In this document: positions 58,421 through 64,000 of the stretch, piece after piece
How the letters are laid out: every line of letters begins with the position of its first letter
Position numbering within the stretch: the stretch's first letter is position 1
Assembly (NCBI GenBank): GCA_008921705.1
Contig: VFFE01009164.1
Coordinates: 2,842,785 to 2,906,784, forward strand
Length of the DNA stretch: 64,000 nt
Direction: 5' to 3'
Source: Burhinus oedicnemus
Taxonomy: Eukaryota > Chordata > Aves > Charadriiformes > Burhinidae
The notes under the pieces: model-generated
What the model was told of the DNA's origin: nothing
Databases searched by the model: none
The model's input: the letters and a program-made list of their open reading frames with translations, nothing else
Made by a program: the position numbers and the translations under genes

Positions 58421-61400
58421 TCTCTGTTTTACTTGTGAACTTTGTTAGCAGTGCCCAGCAAAGGACGGATTCAGTGGCCGATAGATTTTGCCCTGTAGTT
58501 TTCTTGGGCATCCAGTTTCTTTGCAAAAGTCTCTGACATGAGTAATGCACGCACAATACAGTGACATCAGCCCAGGTTTGAGGGGGGGAAATGCTCTCAG
58601 GCCTTCTGTGTTTATAAGACAGGCGATAAGCCAGATTTCACCCTGGTCTACATCAAATTCAAGGTTAGGTGATGTAATGTAGGTCAGGATTCAGCTGTGC
58701 AAAACCTGAGAGAGGACAGAAATGACCGTACTGGCTTCCAAATGCCTTAATAAGGGCATCTTCTTTTAAAGACAGGGTTAGTCTAAAGGAACTTCTCTTA
58801 TGCTAACAGTTATGACTAGGCAACTGTAAGTGTTTAAATCAAGTGGGATTTTCTATTCAAGGCACTGCTAAAGACCACAGTTTTCAACCGCTTAATCTAG
58901 TAGCCCATGCCTGCCCAGGAGTGTCATTTGTTAGGGAGAGGAAGATTTAAAGTGGAGAAACGTATATAAATGGCTTTAGTCATAAAAACCAGCCCAGATA
59001 GTTCCTGGGTATCTTAATGTGAAACTATAAATTACTAAACCCACAGCTATGCTTTAAGTGAAAAAAAATAAATTAGAAGCTTTAATTGAGCAAGGCCTGC
59101 GAAGCTTCATACTTTCTGCAATTATCTAAGGAGCTCCAGAAAGAAGACTTTGTGTACACGGCACACATACGCATGCATTTGTACACAAACACACATGAAA
59201 ACTCGCCAGTAATGGGTGTTTCAAACTGCTATGATGTCACCAAACCCCACAGAGCCCTTCACAGAAGGGGGCTTGAAATGCCCCTCCTGCATTGCTCCTG
59301 CTGGTTTGCGGCTGCACACCCAGGCATTATAACACCAGCGCCAGTCTGATGAGACTTGAAAGGCTGGGGACAGTCTTGGTGAGGCTTGGCCAAATTTAGT
59401 ACTTTGCCCAAAACGTGCATTTGCCCTGCAGCTTTGCTCTGTGGCTGCCAACAGAAGGTAGAATAAATGAAATAAAGGAATAAGCAGGACTGTCCACAAG
59501 AGGACTCGTTTCACAGTCCTGCTGCAGTACAATATTAGTGGGTCTGAGGAGAGATTTGCCCTGACACCTTTTGTCCTCAGCTTGCAGACACCATTGTCTG
59601 TGGTGCATAATCTGATTTAGCCTAATCCAGTCCTAATGGGACCTGCCACCTAGGAGCTGGGGGAACAGGAGATATTGCAAGATTTCCAATAGGTCGTGGT
59701 GGTCTGTTTTGTTTTCATTGTTTGCTACTTAAAAAAAAAAAAGAAAAAATAGAAGCCTAACCTGAGCTCCACTTGGAGTGGATGGAGAGGGGAAGACACC
59801 TCCAGAAGGTGGTGAATTGATCTCCGGTTCTCAGATCTGTGAATTTAACCCGATGACTCCTTGTGTCTTTGTGTGTGCATGTTTGTGTGCTGTTCTTTTG
59901 GACCACAGAAGTGAACACTATGAAAACCTGAACTAAAAGATCTTTGTAAAGACCATCTGATCTTCATGGAAGACCCCTTTGGTAGGGCACTGAGGTTTAT
60001 GCCATACTTGAAACTCTGAAATTGTTCCTCAGAATCCAGCACATATTGCAATACCTTGCTTAATTGGGACCTTCTAGAGTACACAGGTGATGCATTTCTT
60101 TGCAGTGTTCATTGTTTGCACTTTCTTATTCCGAGTCTCTCCTTGTTAGACAATGTCTTGTCCTTGATAGAATAAAGAAATCCCTAAAGCTCCCTTTTAT
60201 CTCCTTCCTCTGTAAGTAATTTTGGCCTAAGACATGGCTCCTTTTTAAATTAAAAAAAGATAACATTTAGTACTGTTTACTGTGTCATGCTAATTCTGAG
60301 AAGAATATCAACAAAGAAATTTGCGCAAATTAAAACCCTGGATAACACTACAGATCTTTATCACCAGGCCACTAACTTCTGTAGTGCTAAATAAATAAGT
60401 GAACATGTATTACATTAAAATTAATTCCAGAAGCAAAAGTGAATCTTCTTTCTATGGAAACAAACTATTTTTCTTGGAGACTATGTTTATTCTCTACTTT
60501 TATTCCCCTCCCCCCCGTTAATCAGTCAGACTTCCGTATTGGTCATGGCATCCGTGTGTCTCTCAGAGACAGTCACATATGCCTGAGGATGGTCCCAGAT
60601 GAGGCTGAGACAGAAGATTGTTAGAGGAATCGAGTAAAATACCACTTTTTCTTCTGAGAGTGCCTTCCCTGGGAGAGAACAAGAGAGGAAGCTTCTTCCC
60701 TGAGAGTACCTTGGCTTTGTAGCTGTCTGCTCCCAATGCTGGGGCTTTGATCTCACAAAACCTTTAAGTATCCACTTACATCTGGATACACAATTAAGTG
60801 CTATGAACTTTGCAGGGTCTCAAGCACCTACTTAAAACACGGCACATGCCAAAGTGCTCGGCTGAACTGGAATCCAAGGCCCGGATCCAGCCTGACGCAC
60901 TTGGGAACTGAAAATAGGTCTCCCTATATAGTCAAAGAAGGGAAGAAAGTGCTTCTCCAAAACCTTTGGGGGATAATCCAGCCTGTCATCTGAATGAGAT
61001 GTATTTCAGAGGAGCCTGATTTTTTGCTCCTGTTTTGCAGATTGTTGGCTATTCAAACGGTGCTGAGAATAAATACCTAAAAATACTTACCCAGAAGTAC
61101 TTTAGCCTGCAGCAAGGGTGTGTGGGATAGGACTGTCCTGCTACCAAAGGCAGGCTGGTGGCAACCTGCAAGTGGATGGTGACCTTCCCACCACCATACC
61201 CATTCCTGCCTCAGCATCCCCTCTCACCCTGCGCTTCTCAAGGCTCCAGCATGTCTCCCCTGCGAATGTGCCACCCATGCAGCAAGGCACCTACAGACAA
61301 GGAAGGGGTAACAGAGAGGAAGATACGTCACCAACTCCATCCCTAAAGTTGCTGTCTCTCCCACCCATCATTTGGAAGGGGAGAGAGAGGAGCACGGTCC

Positions 61401-62393
61401 ATGGGCCCTGTGGTACTTGTGAAATGGATGTGGAAGGGGGCATGGAGCCACTGTGACCCTGGGAGATGACTGCCTGCTCCCAGCGGGTTTAGTGATCTGC
61501 TCAGCCTTTACTCCTCCCAAGTCCCGTTGCCCCCTGCTCAGTTTGGTTCAAAGCAGAAGAGGAGAAAGGTATTCGGGGTCCTTACTTCCCTCCAGGAGCC
61601 CCTCTGGCTCCACGTCCTTTCGCTCGACACTTAGCAGAAAGTGATAACAACAACAAAATAAACTTTCAGCAGTTCCAATTAAAAGAAAAAAGACTCCAGT
61701 GTTTCCTCTCTCAGAAGCACAGAGAGCTAAAATGTCAGCCAGCTATCGGTTATACCTGGAAAACACTGCGTTTGGTGCCAGCAAAGCTGATGGTTTTTTA
61801 TTTTAATGGCTGTGCTCTGAAAGAGGTAGTTGTTAGGTACATTGTACACCATGGGAATGAGGTGTGGGGTATTTTTGGTCCTGGCACTCTGTATTTTTTT
61901 TTTTTTTCACATATCCCAGCAATCTCAAAGGGGGGACGAGGCAGCGAGCACTCTAGGTTCGTCTGAGGGGCTCTGTCTGCTGTTCCCATCACACCCGTGT
62001 TGCTGAAGGGATGAAGAACTTTTTTATGCACATCTGTGTTTCACGGTGTGATTAAATCAAGTGCTTTGTGCCAGCACAATAGTTGCAGTAGAAAGACGTG
62101 CAAAGTTTAACACACCACATAATCAGAGAGAGCTTACAGCAAAGTAAGATGCAACAAGTAAAGGGCAGCATTGTCTCCTGTGTCCCAGTGCAGTGGGAGT
62201 TTGGGTTAGGTGAGGTGTCCTGGACTTTTAGAGGAGGGGACAGAATAGCTTTGTTTGGGAAAAATACCAGCTCTTCTAGAAAATTCATTCTGTTGCTGTA
62301 AACCTACTCCCTGGCAGAAGAGCTGGAAAGCTCTACTGTGCATGTGCTTACAGGGCAGCAAGCTCCAAATATTGATAGTTATTGGAAAAGCTT
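58421..62393. other. Unassigned non-coding DNA
   Basis: About 4 kb without a recognisable gene. It holds an A-rich run at 59731-59748 and a T run at 61894-61907. Frames up to 112 codons (61118-61456) overlap others and lack motifs. Confidence 0.45.
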
Positions 62394-62412
62394 CCCCCCA
62401 CCCCCCACCCCC
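62394..62412 (-). repeat. C-rich tract, G-quadruplex-like on the minus strand
   Basis: Three C runs of 6, 6 and 5 separated by single A. The minus strand therefore has three long G runs; four tracts would be needed for a standard three-layer intramolecular quadruplex, so the potential is limited unless a run is shared. Confidence 0.7.
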
Positions 62413-64000
62413 AGCCTGAAACATGGAAAAAGAAAAAGCAAAATGCTGCATTATCCACTTGGATGGTGCTGAACCACGTCCTTTTGACCTCATATCAGAC
62501 ACGCTGGCTACCCGCCAGGCCGGGTAACTCAGTGGGCATTGCTGAGCACATGGCAAGCGTGACCTGGGAGTGAGATGTTCCTACATTACAGGAAAATTTT
62601 TTCCAGCAGTACTGTCCTCCCCCAAAACAATCTGCACCCAACTTGCCAGCTGCACAAGCCCAGATATTGGTACCATAATTTTCTATTGACCCTGTTTGCT
62701 AAGTCCTGAGTCATGGGGTTGGTAGAAATGGGGACAAATCATCATAGAGTATCAAATGCAGTGGAAATGCTGCATTAACAGTGAAGGGTGGCCAGGTTTT
62801 CATTTGTCCCTAGAGGGAAAAGTTTGCCATCTGCACTGCCCCTTCCTCAGAGACAACTGGGGGATGTGGACTGCCTGTGCTTGGTCCAGTGCAGACTCAC
62901 TAATGCAGGACTCCAGGAAAAATGTCTCCATCCATATGTTTCCTCTCCCTCTCCTGAAATACACGCAGGTGCCAATACTTTTGCTTCCTTTTCTTAGTGC
63001 CTTGTGCTAGAGTTTCTCTTGACCAAACAAAGCAGTGATTTATGGTCAGATATGGCCTTTAGCTTTTAAGCATCCATGTAAGGCACTCCCACTATTTCTG
63101 CTTTTGTGCTTTTGTTCCCAGGTGGACTGTGAGGTTGCCTACGTACCGAGGTCACTGCTGAGCACCGTTCACCAATTACAGGGTTAAGGATCCCACAGAA
63201 ACCTCTGGACAGCTGCAGGTAGAAGGTGATGGCATCATCTACCCTTATTTATATGTTTCAGGGCAGTGTGAAGTGAATCAAAACTTTTCAGAGCTTTGCA
63301 CCGAAATGAGTCCTGCTGGTGAGTGAAATGCTTTGCAGAGCAATGGACGTGAGTAAGGGCTGAGTTAAGCCTTAAATAATTAGAAAAATTCCAAACAAAT
63401 CCCTCCTCCAGGTTTCTCAGACACATCCTGCCTTTCCGAGGCCTGACATGCAGAGTGCACGTCCTGGGAGATAGCGCTGTCTCTGTTATAGCATCCTGGG
63501 CAGGACTGAGCAGCCTGCCAGCATTTAACCAAATGTGAGACATCTCATGTTGTAACAGCTCCCATAGTACACCCCCATTGCAAGCAGATATCAATTTATT
63601 CATGGTATGCCCTATTCTTTGCAACTGGCAAGCTAACGCATGGCTATATTTAATAGTCCTGCAGTCTCAGAGACGTGAGCATTGATGATCCCAAAGCACG
63701 TGATACATTATTTTATGAGGAATTACTACTCTCACATATAGTTAAGCCTTCCTCCATTAAGTTTACACTCTTGATGATGAACTTGCACAATTCGAGGGTT
63801 AGAAAAGTGTCTATTTCTCGTGAGGCGCTTCTGCTAAGTAACTTTGTGAGGCAAAGACACTGCTTGACACATATTTTGAAAATTGATTATTTTGACTTAC
63901 CCAGAAATAACCCCTTTTCTTTGACCCAGTTTGACTTTCTTCAGAAATTTTTCAGAAATGCTTTCTTTTTTCTCTTGAGAGTTTTAACAAAAATGAAAGC
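62413..64000. other. Unassigned non-coding DNA
   Basis: No recognisable gene or repeat family up to the end of the window. A 129-codon minus-strand frame at 63235-63624 has no motif that I know. Confidence 0.45.

Noticed and set aside
1..64000. CRISPR array, operon, phage or bacterial features
   Set aside because: No regularly spaced repeats or tightly packed reading frames exist; composition and retroelements are those of a vertebrate genome.

Overview
The window is vertebrate and almost certainly avian nuclear DNA. The decisive signs are several CR1 non-LTR retrotransposon copies, with their octamer-type 3' ends and CR1-style endonuclease and reverse transcriptase reading frames, and a solo LTR of the bird ERVL type. 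Frequent long A and T runs, a 20-N assembly gap inside a poly-T tract, and long AT-rich stretches without extended reading frames fit the same picture. I recognise no host protein-coding gene, rRNA gene, tRNA gene or CRISPR array. Nearly all reading frames of 60-170 codons look like chance frames; the only protein homology I can defend belongs to CR1. The window is therefore intergenic DNA or part of a large intron.

Layout. 1-5 kb: unassigned DNA with a short relic resembling 5S rRNA (about 3153-3262), a tRNA-type SINE relic (4918-5175) and a weak pair of related 70-bp segments. 5-17 kb: no gene, two short tandem duplications, a possible LTR end near 14.5 kb and a perfect 22-bp palindrome at 16184. 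17.3-18.5 kb: an apparently complete solo ERVL-type LTR (17293-17987), then a CR1 3' end (18341-18455). 18.5-25.7 kb: unassigned DNA. 25.7-28.7 kb: the largest CR1 copy, on the minus strand, with an intact-looking but dead endonuclease and reverse transcriptase; its C-terminal part is absent and an unidentified segment of about 0.8 kb lies there instead. 31.4-32.3 kb: a CR1 fragment with a second CR1 inserted in it. 33.2-34.2 kb: a further minus-strand CR1. 34-48 kb: unassigned DNA with DNA-transposon and SINE relics. 48.1 kb: the assembly gap. 49-64 kb: mostly unassigned, with a double hairpin near 50.1 kb, stretches at 51-52 and 53.7-54.3 kb that read like candidate conserved regulatory DNA, another DNA-transposon relic at 55.1 kb, a splice-site-flanked open segment at 56.3 kb and a hexanucleotide repeat at 58.4 kb.

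No group of genes here works together as a pathway or operon. What can be read is a history of insertions: old SINE and DNA-transposon relics, then CR1 copies of at least two subfamilies (one inserted into the other), and an ERVL LTR. I did not find a new biological system. The best leads are the nested CR1, the CR1 with the foreign segment, the 5S-like relic, the double hairpin and the candidate regulatory or exonic segments.
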